Counted from the stretch's first letter, positions 21,371 to 30,396 are shown. The stretch: 64,000 nt of DNA from Chitinilyticum piscinae (GCF_015223195.1 NZ_JADFUA010000002.1:124001-188000), one strand, 5' to 3'. Notes: generated by a model from the letters alone, not told the origin. Numbers and translations: made by a program.

Positions 21371-21498
21371 GCACGATGTAGCCTGTCCGGAGATACACTG
21401 CATTTTCGCATGTCTGAACCGGTCTGATGTGGTCGGATTGGCAATTTCGCCCCGGCCTTCCATAAAAAACAGAATACCTTTTACCCAGGAGAGCCCTG

Positions 21499-21810
21499 AT
21501 GAAAGTGATGATGAGTCTGCTGGCTGCGGCTGGCGTCCTGCTGGCTGGCAGTGCGATGGCCGCCAACCCGGCCGATCTGGCCAAGTCCAAGGCCTGTATG
21601 GCCTGCCACGCGATCGACAAGAAGCTGGTCGGTCCTGCCTATAAGGATGTGGCTGCCAAATACAAGGGCGACAAGGGAGCAGTGGCCAAGCTGGCGACCA
21701 AGATCCAGAAGGGCGGCTCCGGTGTGTGGGGCTCGATGGCGATGCCGGCCAATGCGGTGACGGATGCCGAGGCCAAGCAGTTGGCCGAGTGGGTGCTGGC
21801 CCAGAAATAA
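21499..21810 (+). CDS. Periplasmic class I cytochrome c (c551/c552 type)
   Basis: 103 residues. Signal peptide ends at about Ala21-Ala22; heme is attached at Cys33-Cys36-His37 (CMACH), and the distal ligand is a Met in the SMAMPAN loop, as in c551/c552 cytochromes. It is a small soluble electron carrier of the periplasm, most probably between the bc1 complex and terminal oxidases or a denitrification enzyme. GGAGAG precedes the ATG. A terminator follows, so it is a single-gene unit even though msrP lies just downstream. Confidence 0.93.
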   Translation: MKVMMSLLAAAGVLLAGSAMAANPADLAKSKACMACHAIDKKLVGPAYKDVAAKYKGDKGAVAKLATKIQKGGSGVWGSMAMPANAVTDAEAKQLAEWVLAQK

Positions 21811-21830
21811 GCGGCTTCACCGGCCACCAG

Positions 21831-21852
21831 GCGCCCTGCGGGGCGCTTTTTT
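21831..21852 (+). terminator. Intrinsic terminator of cytochrome c gene
   Basis: GCGCCC pairs with GGGCGC over a 4-nt loop and is followed by six T. Confidence 0.9.
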
Positions 21853-21936
21853 GCGACTGTCGACGATGAGAACCCATCCGTGCTTCGGTTTGTCAGAAAA
21901 TGAGTGATGCTGCGACCAAGCGAAAAGGAGAGAGCC

Positions 21937-22857
21937 ATGCTGATTCGTTCCCCTGTCGATGTACCGCCCAGCGAGATTACGCCGCGCGAGGTTTATCTGG
22001 ATCGTCGCCGTTTCATGCAGGCTGGCGCTGCGGCGACACTGGCACTGCTGGGGGGCAATGCCGCCGCCGGTTTGCTGGCAAAACCATCCCCCTGGTCTAC
22101 CGGTGAAGCACCGAACAGTCGCAAGGACATTACCAGTTACAACAATTTCTACGAATTCGGCACCAGCAAATCCGATCCGGCTGACTCTGCGCAGACCCTC
22201 AGAACTGCTCCGTGGAGCGTGGTCGTGGAGGGCGAAGCGGGCAAGCCGCGCCGCTTTGCGATCGAGGAGCTGTTGAAAATCGCGCCACTGGAGGAACGCG
22301 TCTATCGGCTGCGCTGTGTGGAAGGCTGGTCGATGGTGATTCCCTGGGTCGGTTTTCCGCTGGCGAGCCTGCTCAGGCTGGTCGAGCCCAATTCGCGGGC
22401 CAAGTTTGTCGCCTTCGAGTCGCTGGCTGATCCGCAGCAGATGCCCGGAGTGAAAAGCCGGGTGCTGGACTGGCCGTATCGCGAGGGCTTGCGCATCGAC
22501 GAGGCCATGCATCCGCTGACCATTCTGGCGGTCGGATTGTATGGCGATGTTCTGCCTAGGCAGAATGGCGCGCCGATCCGGCTGGTAGTGCCGTGGAAAT
22601 ACGGCTTCAAGAGCATCAAGTCCATCGTGCGTATCCGTCTCCAGGAGGCGCAGCCGGTGACCAGCTGGAGCACGGCAAATCCATCCGAATACGGTTTCTA
22701 TTCGAATGTGAATCCCGACGTCGATCATCCACGCTGGAGCCAGGCGACCGAGCGGCGCATCGGTGAGTTCTTCAGGCGCAAGACTTTGCCATTCAATGGT
22801 TATGCCGAACAGGTGGCCGGCCTGTATCGCGGCATGGATCTGCGCAGGTTCTTCTGA
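21937..22857 (+). CDS. msrP: Protein-methionine-sulfoxide reductase, catalytic subunit
   Basis: 306 residues. Twin-arginine signal at the N-terminus ([13 protein letters not shown]), so the folded molybdopterin protein is exported to the periplasm; the molybdenum-binding Cys is Cys127 (RLRCVEGW). The enzyme repairs oxidised methionines in periplasmic proteins using electrons from the membrane subunit MsrQ, encoded next with a one-base overlap. ATG 21937 is chosen because AAGGAG lies 6 bases before it; an earlier in-frame ATG at 21904 would add residues without function. Confidence 0.95.
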   Translation: MLIRSPVDVPPSEITPREVYLDRRRFMQAGAAATLALLGGNAAAGLLAKPSPWSTGEAPNSRKDITSYNNFYEFGTSKSDPADSAQTLRTAPWSVVVEGEAGKPRRFAIEELLKIAPLEERVYRLRCVEGWSMVIPWVGFPLASLLRLVEPNSRAKFVAFESLADPQQMPGVKSRVLDWPYREGLRIDEAMHPLTILAVGLYGDVLPRQNGAPIRLVVPWKYGFKSIKSIVRIRLQEAQPVTSWSTANPSEYGFYSNVNPDVDHPRWSQATERRIGEFFRRKTLPFNGYAEQVAGLYRGMDLRRFF

Positions 22858-23438
22858 TGCTGCCGCGCTGGGTCAAACCGCTGTATTTCCTGCTGGCCTT
22901 GCTGCCACTGCTGCGCCTGGTGGTGCTGGTGCTGACGGGAGGGGCGGTGAATCCGGTCGAGTTCATCACGCATTCGACCGGCACCTGGGCGCTGATCGGC
23001 TTGCTGGTCACGCTGGCGCTGACCCCGCTGCGGCGGCTGAGCGGGTATGCCCCGCTGCTGCGTTTGCGGAGGATGGCCGGCCTGTTCGCGTTTTTCTATG
23101 CCTGCCTGCATGTGCTGACGTATTTCGTACTGGATCAGTCTTTCGATCTGCAGTTGTTGTGGCGGGATGTGCTCAAGCGTCCGTTTGTCACGCTGGGCTT
23201 TGTCGCGTTCGTGCTGCTGCTGCCGCTGGCGGTCACGTCGACCGACGGCTGGATGCGTCGCTTGAAGCGCAACTGGGGGCGGCTGCATCGGCTGGTGTAT
23301 CCGGCGGCCATACTGGTGGTGCTGCATTATCTGTGGCTGGTGAAGCGCGATCTTACGCAACCGCTGGTGTATGGATTGCTGCTGGCAGTGCTGCTGGGGG
23401 GGCGTGTGTACTGGTGGTATAGGGGTATGCGAAGCTAG
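22857..23438 (+). CDS. msrQ: MsrQ heme-binding membrane subunit
   Basis: 193 residues, about six membrane helices, with conserved His in the AFFYACLHVLTYF and LHRLVYPAAILVVLHY segments that hold heme b. The protein passes quinol or flavin-derived electrons to MsrP. TGATG overlap with msrP shows tight coupling. Size and arrangement are standard for the family. Confidence 0.94.
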   Translation: MLPRWVKPLYFLLALLPLLRLVVLVLTGGAVNPVEFITHSTGTWALIGLLVTLALTPLRRLSGYAPLLRLRRMAGLFAFFYACLHVLTYFVLDQSFDLQLLWRDVLKRPFVTLGFVAFVLLLPLAVTSTDGWMRRLKRNWGRLHRLVYPAAILVVLHYLWLVKRDLTQPLVYGLLLAVLLGGRVYWWYRGMRS

Positions 23439-23471
23439 GCTTCTGATTTCATGTTCTGTGTTGGCATACAG

Positions 23472-24053
23472 TCAGGCGTATGTTGAAAGCAGCGTCGGGG
23501 CACTGCTGCTGCGGTAGTGGCGGGAAACTCTGGCCTGCCGCGCTTGCTGCTCGGCAAGCGCGCTGGATGCCTGTTCTTCCATCCGCGCCGCTTGTGCCGC
23601 GACCGCGCGATCCTGCGCCGATGGATCGGGTGGGGCGAGCGCGGCCACCTGGATCGCCCGCGCTTTCCACAGGGTTTCGTGATGGTCGCGACCTGGTGAG
23701 GTATCGATTTCGACTTCACCGGCCACGGCGTAGCGGCGCCCATCCGGCCCATCCTGCAGATCAAAATGCGGGCCGCTCACCTGAATGCCCTGCGCGGCAT
23801 TGATGTGCATCTGCTCGTGGCTGCGGACGCGGCGGTCGGTCTGCTGCAGATCGGCAACTTCGGCCTGCTGCTCGTTGCTCAGCGGTTTGCCGTCCGAACC
23901 CCGCGGCGTCCAGGCATTCCCGCGGGCATCGCTGGCGACTGTGCTGCGGGCTGTGCCAGGCAGCAGGGCACCCGGTGCGGTGTCACTGCGGCGCACCAAT
24001 TGTGAGACACGGTCGATAAGGGCAGTCATTGCGCTGCCCACGTTCGGGCTCAT
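23472..24053 (-). CDS. SprA-related putative metalloprotease (HExxH)
   Basis: 193 residues. The central block, RSHEQMHINAAQG followed by GPDGRRYAVAGEVEID, matches the SprA-related family of putative metalloproteases, with HEQMH as an HExxH zinc motif and Glu in GEVEID as a possible third ligand. Flanks are low in complexity, rich in Ala, Gln and Ser. No signal peptide is visible. Peptidase activity and target are unproven in most members, so the functional name is tentative. It converges on msrQ and stands alone. Confidence 0.72.
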   Translation of the reverse strand: MSPNVGSAMTALIDRVSQLVRRSDTAPGALLPGTARSTVASDARGNAWTPRGSDGKPLSNEQQAEVADLQQTDRRVRSHEQMHINAAQGIQVSGPHFDLQDGPDGRRYAVAGEVEIDTSPGRDHHETLWKARAIQVAALAPPDPSAQDRAVAAQAARMEEQASSALAEQQARQARVSRHYRSSSAPTLLSTYA

Positions 24054-24218
24054 GGCATTGACTCCTGTCTAACATCATGATTTTACTGCGATGTTGTCAA
24101 GCTTTTGGCGTGGCTCTGCAAAGCCGAGCGACGAAAGGACGCGGTGGATGCCTGCGCCATGTTCCGGCAGCTTTGTGCTACTCTTCGCTCACCCGCAACA
24201 CATTCGATTTATCCGTTC

Positions 24219-24833
24219 ATGGCAAAAGGCAATCTGTACATCGTTACCGCGCCGTCCGGTGCAGGCAAAACCACGCTGGTGAAGGCGCTGCTGGCGGCGG
24301 ATCCGCTGATCCAGCTCTCCGTGTCGTTCACGACGCGAGCGCCACGGGAAGGGGAGGTGAATGGCCGGGATTACCATTTTGTCGAGCGCACCGAATTCGA
24401 ACGGATGATCAATAATGGCGAATTCCTCGAGCATGCCGAGGTTTACGGCAACTATTACGGCACCTCGCAAACCTGGATCAACAGCGTGATCGAGAGCGGC
24501 AGCGATATCCTCCTGGAAATCGACTGGCAGGGCGCCCAGCAGGTGCGCCGCCTGTTTCGCGAGGCGATCGGCATCTTCGTGCTGCCGCCATCACTGGACG
24601 TGCTGGAGCAGCGCCTGCGTGGCCGCGGCAAGGACAGCGACGAGGTGATCGCGCGCCGCATGAAGGTGGCTCGTGAGGAAATGAGCCATGTCGACGAGGC
24701 TGATTTCGTCATCGTCAACGAGCACATCGATGAAGCCGTGCGCGACATCATCGCGGTCGTGCGCGCCGAGCGCCTGCGTCTGGTCGCGCAGTCTGCGCGC
24801 CATACGGCACTGATCAGCGCACTGAAGGGGTAA
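24219..24833 (+). CDS. gmk: Guanylate kinase
   Basis: 204 residues. P-loop APSGAGKTT at 10-18, SVSFTTRAPREGEVNGRDYHF GMP-binding segment, and the lid with RLRGRGKDS. It phosphorylates GMP to GDP. ATG 24219 begins the canonical MAKGNLYIV; upstream in-frame codons are untranslated leader. It heads the gmk-rpoZ-(p)ppGpp synthase series typical of proteobacteria, which places GTP supply, an RNA polymerase subunit that binds ppGpp, and ppGpp metabolism side by side. Confidence 0.97.
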   Translation: MAKGNLYIVTAPSGAGKTTLVKALLAADPLIQLSVSFTTRAPREGEVNGRDYHFVERTEFERMINNGEFLEHAEVYGNYYGTSQTWINSVIESGSDILLEIDWQGAQQVRRLFREAIGIFVLPPSLDVLEQRLRGRGKDSDEVIARRMKVAREEMSHVDEADFVIVNEHIDEAVRDIIAVVRAERLRLVAQSARHTALISALKG

Positions 24834-24845
24834 ACGCGCCGCTTC

Positions 24846-24854
24846 TGGTATAAT
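24846..24854 (+). promoter_or_regulatory. Extended -10 promoter for rpoZ
   Basis: TGGTATAAT is a consensus extended -10 (TGnTATAAT) about 60 bases before rpoZ, just after the gmk stop. No good -35 is visible, which extended -10 promoters tolerate. Confidence 0.5.
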
Positions 24855-24913
24855 CGACTTCTTCTGGTGTGATCCGCATCGATCACACTGCACGTTTTTC
24901 CGGAGATTGCCGC

Positions 24914-25123
24914 ATGGCCCGCATTACCGTTGATGATTGTCTGAACCGCATCCCGAACCGCTTTGACCTGACGCTGGCTGCTGCCTACCGCGCACGCCAG
25001 ATCGAAAACGGCTCCACCCCGCAAGTCGATAACCATGGCAAGGACAAGCCCACCGTGCTGGCCCTGCGTGAAATGGCTGCCGGCCTTGTTGGCCCGGAAA
25101 TCCTGACCCGCAACCGCGGTTAA
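24914..25123 (+). CDS. rpoZ: RNA polymerase omega subunit
   Basis: 69 residues beginning [19 protein letters not shown], the standard omega N-terminus, with the RARQIENG helix near residue 27. It helps assemble the beta-prime subunit and forms part of a ppGpp site in proteobacterial polymerase. The start at 24914 is fixed by this conserved N-terminus; the in-frame extension to 24869 is not coding. It lies 11 bases before the (p)ppGpp enzyme gene. Confidence 0.96.
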   Translation: MARITVDDCLNRIPNRFDLTLAAAYRARQIENGSTPQVDNHGKDKPTVLALREMAAGLVGPEILTRNRG

Positions 25124-25134
25124 GGCGGTCACCG

Positions 25135-27318
25135 ATGGAAGCGGTGATCGGCCTCGCGGACGTGCCGGCCCTGCAGGGTTCTCCCCACGTCATCGATGAT
25201 GCCAACCGCTTCCTTTCCGAGCACTCCGCCTATCTGAAGGCCGAAGACCGCGATTATCTGCGGCGCGCCTTCCTGTTTGCCGAAGCTGCGCATCGCGAAC
25301 AGCAGCGCAAGTCGGGCGAGCCGTATATTTCCCACCCGCTCGCGGTGGCGACCATCCTCACCCAGTGGAAGCTCGATGCCCAGGCGCTGGCTGGTGCCTT
25401 GCTGCACGATGTCATGGAAGACAGCGGCGTCACCAAGCTGGAGTTGACCGAAAAATTCGGCAAGACCGTTGCCGAGCTGGTCGATGGCATGTCGAAGATC
25501 GACAAGCTGGAATTCCAGAGCAAGGAAGAGGCGCAGGCGGAAAACTTCCGCAAGATGCTGCTGGCGATGGCGCATGATCTGCGCGTCATTCTCATCAAGC
25601 TGGCCGACCGCTTGCACAATATGCGCACCATGGATGCGATGCGCGCCGACAAGCAAAAGCGCATTGCCCGCGAAACGCTGGAAATCTATGCGCCGATTGC
25701 CAACCGCATCGGCCTGAATGCCGTGTATGTCGAGCTGGACGATCTGGCGTTCAAATACCTGCATCCGCATCGCTATGACGTGCTGTCCAAGGCGCTGAAG
25801 GCGGCGCGGGGCAACCGTCGCGAAGTCGTTGGCAAGATTCTGGATGGCATCCGCAACAAGCTCGCAGGTGCCAGCATCGAGGCGACGGTCAGTGGGCGCG
25901 AAAAAAACCTCTTCAGCATCTATCGCAAGATGCAGGAAAAACACCTCAGTTTTTCCGAGGTGCTGGATATCTACGGTTTCCGCGTGCAGGTCAAGGATGT
26001 GCCGTCCTGCTATCTGGCGCTGGGAGCTTTGCATTCGCTCTACAAGCCAATCGCCGGCAAGTTCAAGGATTACATCGCGATTCCGAAGCAGAATGGCTAT
26101 CAGTCGCTGCATACCACACTGTTCGGCCCCTATGGCACGCCGATCGAGATCCAGATCCGTACTGGCGACATGCACCGCATCGCTGACGCGGGTGTGGCCA
26201 GTCACTGGATGTACAAGTCCGGTGACGAAGGCTTTTCCGAAGTGCAGAAGAAAACGCACCAGTGGCTGCAGAGCCTGCTGGAGCTGCAGGCCGATTCCGG
26301 GGATGCGGTCGAGTTCCTCGAACACATCAAGGTCGACCTTTTCCCTGACCAGGTCTACGTATTCACCCCGAAGGGCAAGATCCTGTCGCTGCCGGCGAGT
26401 GCGACCTGTGTCGACTTTGCGTACGCGGTTCATACCGATGTCGGCAATCGCTGCATCGCCGCCAAGGTCAATCATGAACTGGTGCCACTGAGAACCCGGT
26501 TGAAGAATGGCGATTCGGTCGAGATCGTCATGGCGGCGCATGCCCACCCCAACCCCTCCTGGCTGACCTTCGTCACTACCGGCAAGGCGCGCAGCCATAT
26601 CCGGCATTTCCTCAAGACCATGCGTTTCGAGGAGTCGGTGCATCTGGGCGAGCGGCTGCTGCAGCAATCCCTGACCGCGCTCAACCAGAGCCAGCCGATT
26701 GGCGACGAGGTATGGGAACGCTATCTGCGCGAGCATGGCGACAAAGCCCGCGATGAGGTGCTGGCCGAGCTGGGGCTGGGCAAGCGCCTGGGAGTGGTCG
26801 TCGCCAAGCGCCTGTTGCAACTGGCCGGCAACTGGGAAGAAGACACAGTCGCCGGGCGCAAACCGCTGGCGGTGACCGTGCGTGGCACCGAGGGCATGGC
26901 CATCCAGTTCGCGCATTGCTGCAATCCGATACCCGGGGACCCTATCCTCGGAATGGTCAAGAAAGACCAGGGTTTGCTGATTCATACCCATGATTGCCCC
27001 CTGGTGGCGCGTGGTCGTGTCGATGCTGACAAGCTCATCTATGTCGAATGGGATCCCGAGGTCTCGCGCATGTTCGATGTGCCGGTCAAGGTGCTGGCCA
27101 GCAACGAGCGTGGCACGCTGGCCTGCCTCGCGGCCGCGATTGCCGAGGCCGATGCGAACATCGCAGCAGTCAGCATGAATGACCAAACCGAAAGCGACGA
27201 ACGCTTTATCCAGGTGCAGTTCACTCTGCAGGTGCACAACCGTGTGCATCTGGCGCAGGTGCTCAAGAGCCTGCGTGGCCTGCAACTCGTTCACCGCCTG
27301 CAGCGGGTGCGGGGCTAA
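25135..27318 (+). CDS. spoT: Bifunctional (p)ppGpp synthetase/hydrolase
   Basis: 727 residues. HD hydrolase domain with His67, His91-Asp92 and Glu95-Asp96 all intact; synthetase domain (about 255-365) with the NGYQSLHT loop at 320-327; TGS domain about 395-455; zinc-finger/helical region with HCCNPIPGDPI; ACT domain about 655-727. With both sites preserved by inspection it should make and degrade (p)ppGpp. It follows rpoZ by 11 bases in the classic order. Whether a separate RelA exists elsewhere is not visible. Confidence 0.96.
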   Translation: MEAVIGLADVPALQGSPHVIDDANRFLSEHSAYLKAEDRDYLRRAFLFAEAAHREQQRKSGEPYISHPLAVATILTQWKLDAQALAGALLHDVMEDSGVTKLELTEKFGKTVAELVDGMSKIDKLEFQSKEEAQAENFRKMLLAMAHDLRVILIKLADRLHNMRTMDAMRADKQKRIARETLEIYAPIANRIGLNAVYVELDDLAFKYLHPHRYDVLSKALKAARGNRREVVGKILDGIRNKLAGASIEATVSGREKNLFSIYRKMQEKHLSFSEVLDIYGFRVQVKDVPSCYLALGALHSLYKPIAGKFKDYIAIPKQNGYQSLHTTLFGPYGTPIEIQIRTGDMHRIADAGVASHWMYKSGDEGFSEVQKKTHQWLQSLLELQADSGDAVEFLEHIKVDLFPDQVYVFTPKGKILSLPASATCVDFAYAVHTDVGNRCIAAKVNHELVPLRTRLKNGDSVEIVMAAHAHPNPSWLTFVTTGKARSHIRHFLKTMRFEESVHLGERLLQQSLTALNQSQPIGDEVWERYLREHGDKARDEVLAELGLGKRLGVVVAKRLLQLAGNWEEDTVAGRKPLAVTVRGTEGMAIQFAHCCNPIPGDPILGMVKKDQGLLIHTHDCPLVARGRVDADKLIYVEWDPEVSRMFDVPVKVLASNERGTLACLAAAIAEADANIAAVSMNDQTESDERFIQVQFTLQVHNRVHLAQVLKSLRGLQLVHRLQRVRG

Positions 27319-27630
27319 GTGCAAGCTTGGGTTGTACTGCTCTTTCTCTGTAACGGCGCACTTGTAACTGCTTGTGCTTGGCGTTTGTTTATGTGGCGCC
27401 GACTACCTTCTGAAGCAGCTTGGGTTTATCTCAAACTGGGTGTGGCCGTTGTTTTGACGTGGGTTCTTTTGGGTATTCTTATAGTCTTTGCGTTGATGCA
27501 GTTCGGCAAAACGGTTCAGAGCGAAGCTCTGATCTATGTCCCGTTGGGACTTTGGATCTGTTTGACGCTGTGGTTCGCGATGCAATACCAAAAGGTGCTG
27601 CCAAGCGTACGAGAGCACGATCCCGGGTGA
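27319..27630 (+). CDS. Small membrane protein of unknown function
   Basis: 103 residues beginning with a GTG immediately after the preceding stop. Three hydrophobic segments (about 3-22, 36-62 and 70-90) predict an integral membrane protein with a basic loop MWRRLPSE. I do not recognise a family. Base composition is visibly lower in GC than the flanking genes and codon choice is less biased, which may mean later acquisition or a spurious frame; the weak GGGG ribosome site adds doubt. Nothing else in this stretch is a better candidate. Confidence 0.5.
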   Translation: MQAWVVLLFLCNGALVTACAWRLFMWRRLPSEAAWVYLKLGVAVVLTWVLLGILIVFALMQFGKTVQSEALIYVPLGLWICLTLWFAMQYQKVLPSVREHDPG

Positions 27631-27683
27631 TGCAATTTCTTTACGATTAAACCACACGCTCACTAATAACCCGGATTGGTATG

Positions 27684-27702
27684 ACAAGGCTTCTTGTTTT
27701 TA
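27684..27702 (+). terminator. Weak intrinsic terminator
   Basis: ACAAG pairs with CTTGT over a 4-nt loop, followed by TTTTTAC; short stem but good T run, 54 bases after the small membrane protein gene. Confidence 0.35.
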
Positions 27703-27747
27703 CTGATTGCAAACCCTGAGTCGCATCAATGCGGCATCCCGAGTGCA

Positions 27748-27756
27748 TGCTAGAAT
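27748..27756 (+). promoter_or_regulatory. Extended -10 promoter for thiS
   Basis: TGCTAGAAT fits the extended -10 pattern, about 37 bases before the thiS start. No TPP riboswitch elements (CTGAGA, ACCTGATC) are present in this leader. Confidence 0.4.
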
Positions 27757-27792
27757 CGCGCCGGTTCAGTATTGCAATGACAGGGGCTTGGG

Positions 27793-27993
27793 ATGCAGCT
27801 TTCTCTCAATGGCGAACGCCGCGAATTCAATGATGGCATTACCGTGGCCGGCATGGTCGAAGCACTGGGCTTGACCGGCAAACGCATTGCGCTGGAGCGC
27901 AATGGCGAGATCGTGCCGCGCAGCCAGCATGGCGAGACTGTCCTGCAGGACGGCGACGTGCTGGAAATGGTGGTCGCGGTTGGCGGGGGCTGA
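27793..27993 (+). CDS. thiS: Thiamine sulfur-carrier protein
   Basis: 66 residues, a ubiquitin-like fold protein that ends in Gly-Gly (VVAVGGG), the terminus that is adenylated and converted to thiocarboxylate to donate sulfur for the thiazole ring of thiamine. MQLSLNGERREF and IALERNGEIVPRSQ are family-typical. It precedes thiG by 85 bases, the usual pairing. The expected activation enzyme (ThiF or a MoeB homologue) is not in the window. Confidence 0.95.
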   Translation: MQLSLNGERREFNDGITVAGMVEALGLTGKRIALERNGEIVPRSQHGETVLQDGDVLEMVVAVGGG

Positions 27994-28078
27994 TCGTCGG
28001 CGTTAGTACATCACCTTCAATCGATATCAATGACCCGTTCAGCGGGCGCCAGCAGGTTCAACAACAAGGGGTTAATCC

Positions 28079-28873
28079 ATGAGTGACGATATTTTCCAGA
28101 TTGCCGGCAAAACCTATAACTCGCGCCTGATCGTGGGGACCGGCAAATACCAGGATTTCGCGCAGACCCGCGAGGCGGTAAAGGCGTCCGGCGCCGAGAT
28201 CGTGACTGTGGCGATCCGCCGCGTGAACATCGGCCAGAATGCCGGCGAAGCCAGCCTGCTGGATTATCTGCCGCCATCCGAATTCACCTACCTGCCCAAC
28301 ACGGCAGGGTGTTACACCGCCGAGGACGCCATTCGTACATTGCGCCTGGCGCGCGAACTGCTGGATGGTCACAAGCTGGTCAAGCTCGAAGTGCTGGGTG
28401 ACCAGCACACCCTGTTCCCGAACGTGCGGGAAACGCTGAAAGCGGCTGAGGTGCTGGTCAAGGATGGCTTTGACGTGATGGTATATACCTCGGATGACCC
28501 GATTATCGCCAAGGAGTTGCAGGAAATCGGTTGCTGCGCGGTGATGCCGCTGGCTTCGCTGATCGGTTCCGGCATGGGTATCCTGAATCCGTGGAACCTG
28601 CGCCTGATCATCGAGCAGCTGTCCGTGCCGGTGCTGGTTGATGCGGGTGTTGGTACGGCATCGGATGCGACGATTGCGCTGGAACTGGGTTGCGATGGCA
28701 TCCTGATGAACACCGCGATTGCCCATGCGAAAGATCCGGTGCGCATGGCCCGCGCGATGAAGCTGGCGGTCGAAGCCGGGCGCGAATCCTTCCTGGCCGG
28801 CCGTATGCCGAAAAAGCTGTACTCGGCTGACCCGTCCAGCCCGGTGTCGGGGCTGATTGCAGCAAGCAAGTAA
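28079..28873 (+). CDS. thiG: Thiazole synthase
   Basis: 264 residues, a TIM-barrel enzyme that joins deoxyxylulose phosphate, dehydroglycine and sulfur from ThiS into the thiamine thiazole. The catalytic Lys lies in [11 protein letters not shown], and phosphate-binding [11 protein letters not shown] and [12 protein letters not shown] are present. It pairs with thiS. Genes for ThiO/ThiH, ThiE and ThiD are absent here, so the pathway is split across the genome. Confidence 0.97.
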   Translation: MSDDIFQIAGKTYNSRLIVGTGKYQDFAQTREAVKASGAEIVTVAIRRVNIGQNAGEASLLDYLPPSEFTYLPNTAGCYTAEDAIRTLRLARELLDGHKLVKLEVLGDQHTLFPNVRETLKAAEVLVKDGFDVMVYTSDDPIIAKELQEIGCCAVMPLASLIGSGMGILNPWNLRLIIEQLSVPVLVDAGVGTASDATIALELGCDGILMNTAIAHAKDPVRMARAMKLAVEAGRESFLAGRMPKKLYSADPSSPVSGLIAASK

Positions 28874-29026
28874 ACCGTGTCATGTATTGTCATGCAGCCC
28901 TTTTCATTCAGGGTTTGCATGGCAATACCCTTGTGAGGTTGTGGCGCTGTCGCTGACTGTCGTGGCCGCGACTGTCGCCCTGCTGCACAGTGCCGAGCTG
29001 TATTCGTTTATAATCCGCTTATTACC

Positions 29027-29049
29027 ACGCCGCCGCTGGCGGCGTTTTT
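29027..29049 (+). terminator. Intrinsic terminator between thiG and trmB
   Basis: ACGCCGCC pairs with GGCGGCGT over GCT, then T4-C. It ends only about 19 bases before the trmB start, so a TATAAT hexamer at 29009-29014, if a promoter, would place this hairpin in the trmB leader. Confidence 0.75.
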
Positions 29050-29067
29050 CTTTGGCTGGACAAAACG

Positions 29068-30063
29068 ATGAGCGACAAAAAACTGCATCTCGCGCTGGGT
29101 GTGACCGACCTGGCCGCAAGCGTGGCCGATTACACGACCCGGCTAGGTGCCGAGCCCGTGCTGGTCATCGACGGGGAATACGCACTGTGGCGTACCAAAA
29201 CGCTGAATGTGTCGATCCGCACGGTGGAAGGGGCGCCCGGCCTGCGCCATCTGGGCTGGGAAGATCCGCAGGCCGAGGCCATGACGGCCTCCCCGGATGT
29301 CAATGGGCTTGTCTGGGAACACTTCACCGCCGAGCAGCAGGCCGAGGAAATCCGCAGTGTGTGGCCGCAGGCCGATTATCATGGCCCGGATACCAGCAAG
29401 CATCGCCGCATCAAATCCTTCGTCTTGCGCCAGGGGCATTTGTCGAAAGGCCAGGAAAAGGCGCTGCATGATTTCGGACCGAAATACTGCATTCCCTACC
29501 GTGATCAGCTGCTGGATCTGGATGCCGCATTCGGGCGCAGCGCGCCGCGCGTGCTGGAAATCGGCTTTGGCATGGGGCAGGCGACAGCGCAGATTGCCGC
29601 TGGTCGCAGCGATACCGATTTTATCGGTGTGGAAGTGCATACGCCGGGGGTGGGCAGTCTGCTCAAGTTGCTGGGTGAAGGGGACATCGGCAATGTGCGA
29701 ATCGTGCAGCACGATGCCGTTGATGTGCTGCAACAGATGATCGCCCCTGCGGGGCTGGATGGCGTGCACGTCTATTTTCCCGACCCCTGGCACAAGAAGC
29801 GGCACAACAAGCGCCGCCTGATCCAGCCAGCCTTTGTCGAGTTGCTGGTTTCACGCCTGAAGTCCGGTGGCTATATCCATCTGGCGACCGACTGGGAAGA
29901 CTATGCAATCCAGATGCTGGAGGTGCTCTCTGGCAACGCCGATCTGCTAAATACCGCTGACGGTTATGCTCCGCGCCCGGATTATCGTCCGCTGACCAAG
30001 TTCGAAAACCGCGGCATCAAGCTCGGCCACGGTGTTTGGGATCTGGTTTTTCGCAAGCGCTAA
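29068..30063 (+). CDS. trmB: Fusion: N-terminal VOC (glyoxalase-like) domain + tRNA (guanine-N7)-methyltransferase
   Basis: 331 residues, about 100 longer than usual TrmB. Residues 1-105 look like one glyoxalase/VOC module ([17 protein letters not shown]), with His7, His61 and Glu84 in positions suited to metal binding. Residues 110-331 are complete Trm[11 protein letters not shown] at 114, SAM motif LEIGFGMGQ, and [14 protein letters not shown] at 237. TrmB methylates G46 in the tRNA variable loop. No Met or plausible start lies near residue 110, so one polypeptide is predicted. The VOC part might be a small standalone protein in relatives. Either a true fusion or a sequencing error that removed a stop could explain it; the VOC function is unknown. 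Confidence 0.88.
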   Translation: MSDKKLHLALGVTDLAASVADYTTRLGAEPVLVIDGEYALWRTKTLNVSIRTVEGAPGLRHLGWEDPQAEAMTASPDVNGLVWEHFTAEQQAEEIRSVWPQADYHGPDTSKHRRIKSFVLRQGHLSKGQEKALHDFGPKYCIPYRDQLLDLDAAFGRSAPRVLEIGFGMGQATAQIAAGRSDTDFIGVEVHTPGVGSLLKLLGEGDIGNVRIVQHDAVDVLQQMIAPAGLDGVHVYFPDPWHKKRHNKRRLIQPAFVELLVSRLKSGGYIHLATDWEDYAIQMLEVLSGNADLLNTADGYAPRPDYRPLTKFENRGIKLGHGVWDLVFRKR

Positions 30064-30123
30064 GCAAGTACCGGACTGCAGGCATTCAAGATTGCCCGGT
30101 TCAGGCCGATACCATGCGGTGTA

Positions 30124-30276
30124 TCAGTCGACCATGTCCTGATGTTCGAAGCGACCCTTGCCGGTTGCCAGAATGTGGTCATCCTGATGCAGACGGTTGT
30201 AGAGTGCCTCCAGCTCCTCATCGGAGAGCTTGTCGAGCAGATCGAGAATGCCTTGCAGAACCTGATTGCGAGTCAT
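30124..30276 (-). CDS. Small acidic protein of unknown function
   Basis: 50 residues. A strong AGGAGA ribosome site 6 bases before ATG 30276 supports translation; the in-frame extension to 30318 is not needed. The protein is mostly amphipathic helix (LQGILDLLDKLSDEELEALYNRL) with an acidic, His-containing tail, a form often seen in small regulatory or adaptor proteins. I do not recognise a family. It is divergent from the FlgP-like gene and convergent with trmB. Confidence 0.55.
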   Translation of the reverse strand: MTRNQVLQGILDLLDKLSDEELEALYNRLHQDDHILATGKGRFEHQDMVD

Positions 30277-30396
30277 GATGTGTCTCCTGGGGCTTTGTTG
30301 CAGCATAGCCGTTGCCAACGCGGTATGCAGCTGGCCTCCGGGCTGGGCGTGCTCTAGACTGGAATCCGGCTGAATGAACGCTTAAGGAGCAGGCAG

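Noticed and set aside
25129-27324. A 731-codon open frame opposite the (p)ppGpp synthetase
   Set aside because: Same reason: full overlap with an unmistakable gene, no start signal and no recognisable domain.
27700-27792. TPP riboswitch ahead of thiS
   Set aside because: The leader is too short and lacks the CTGAGA and ACCTGATC core elements; a CCCTGAG near 27714 is only a partial match.
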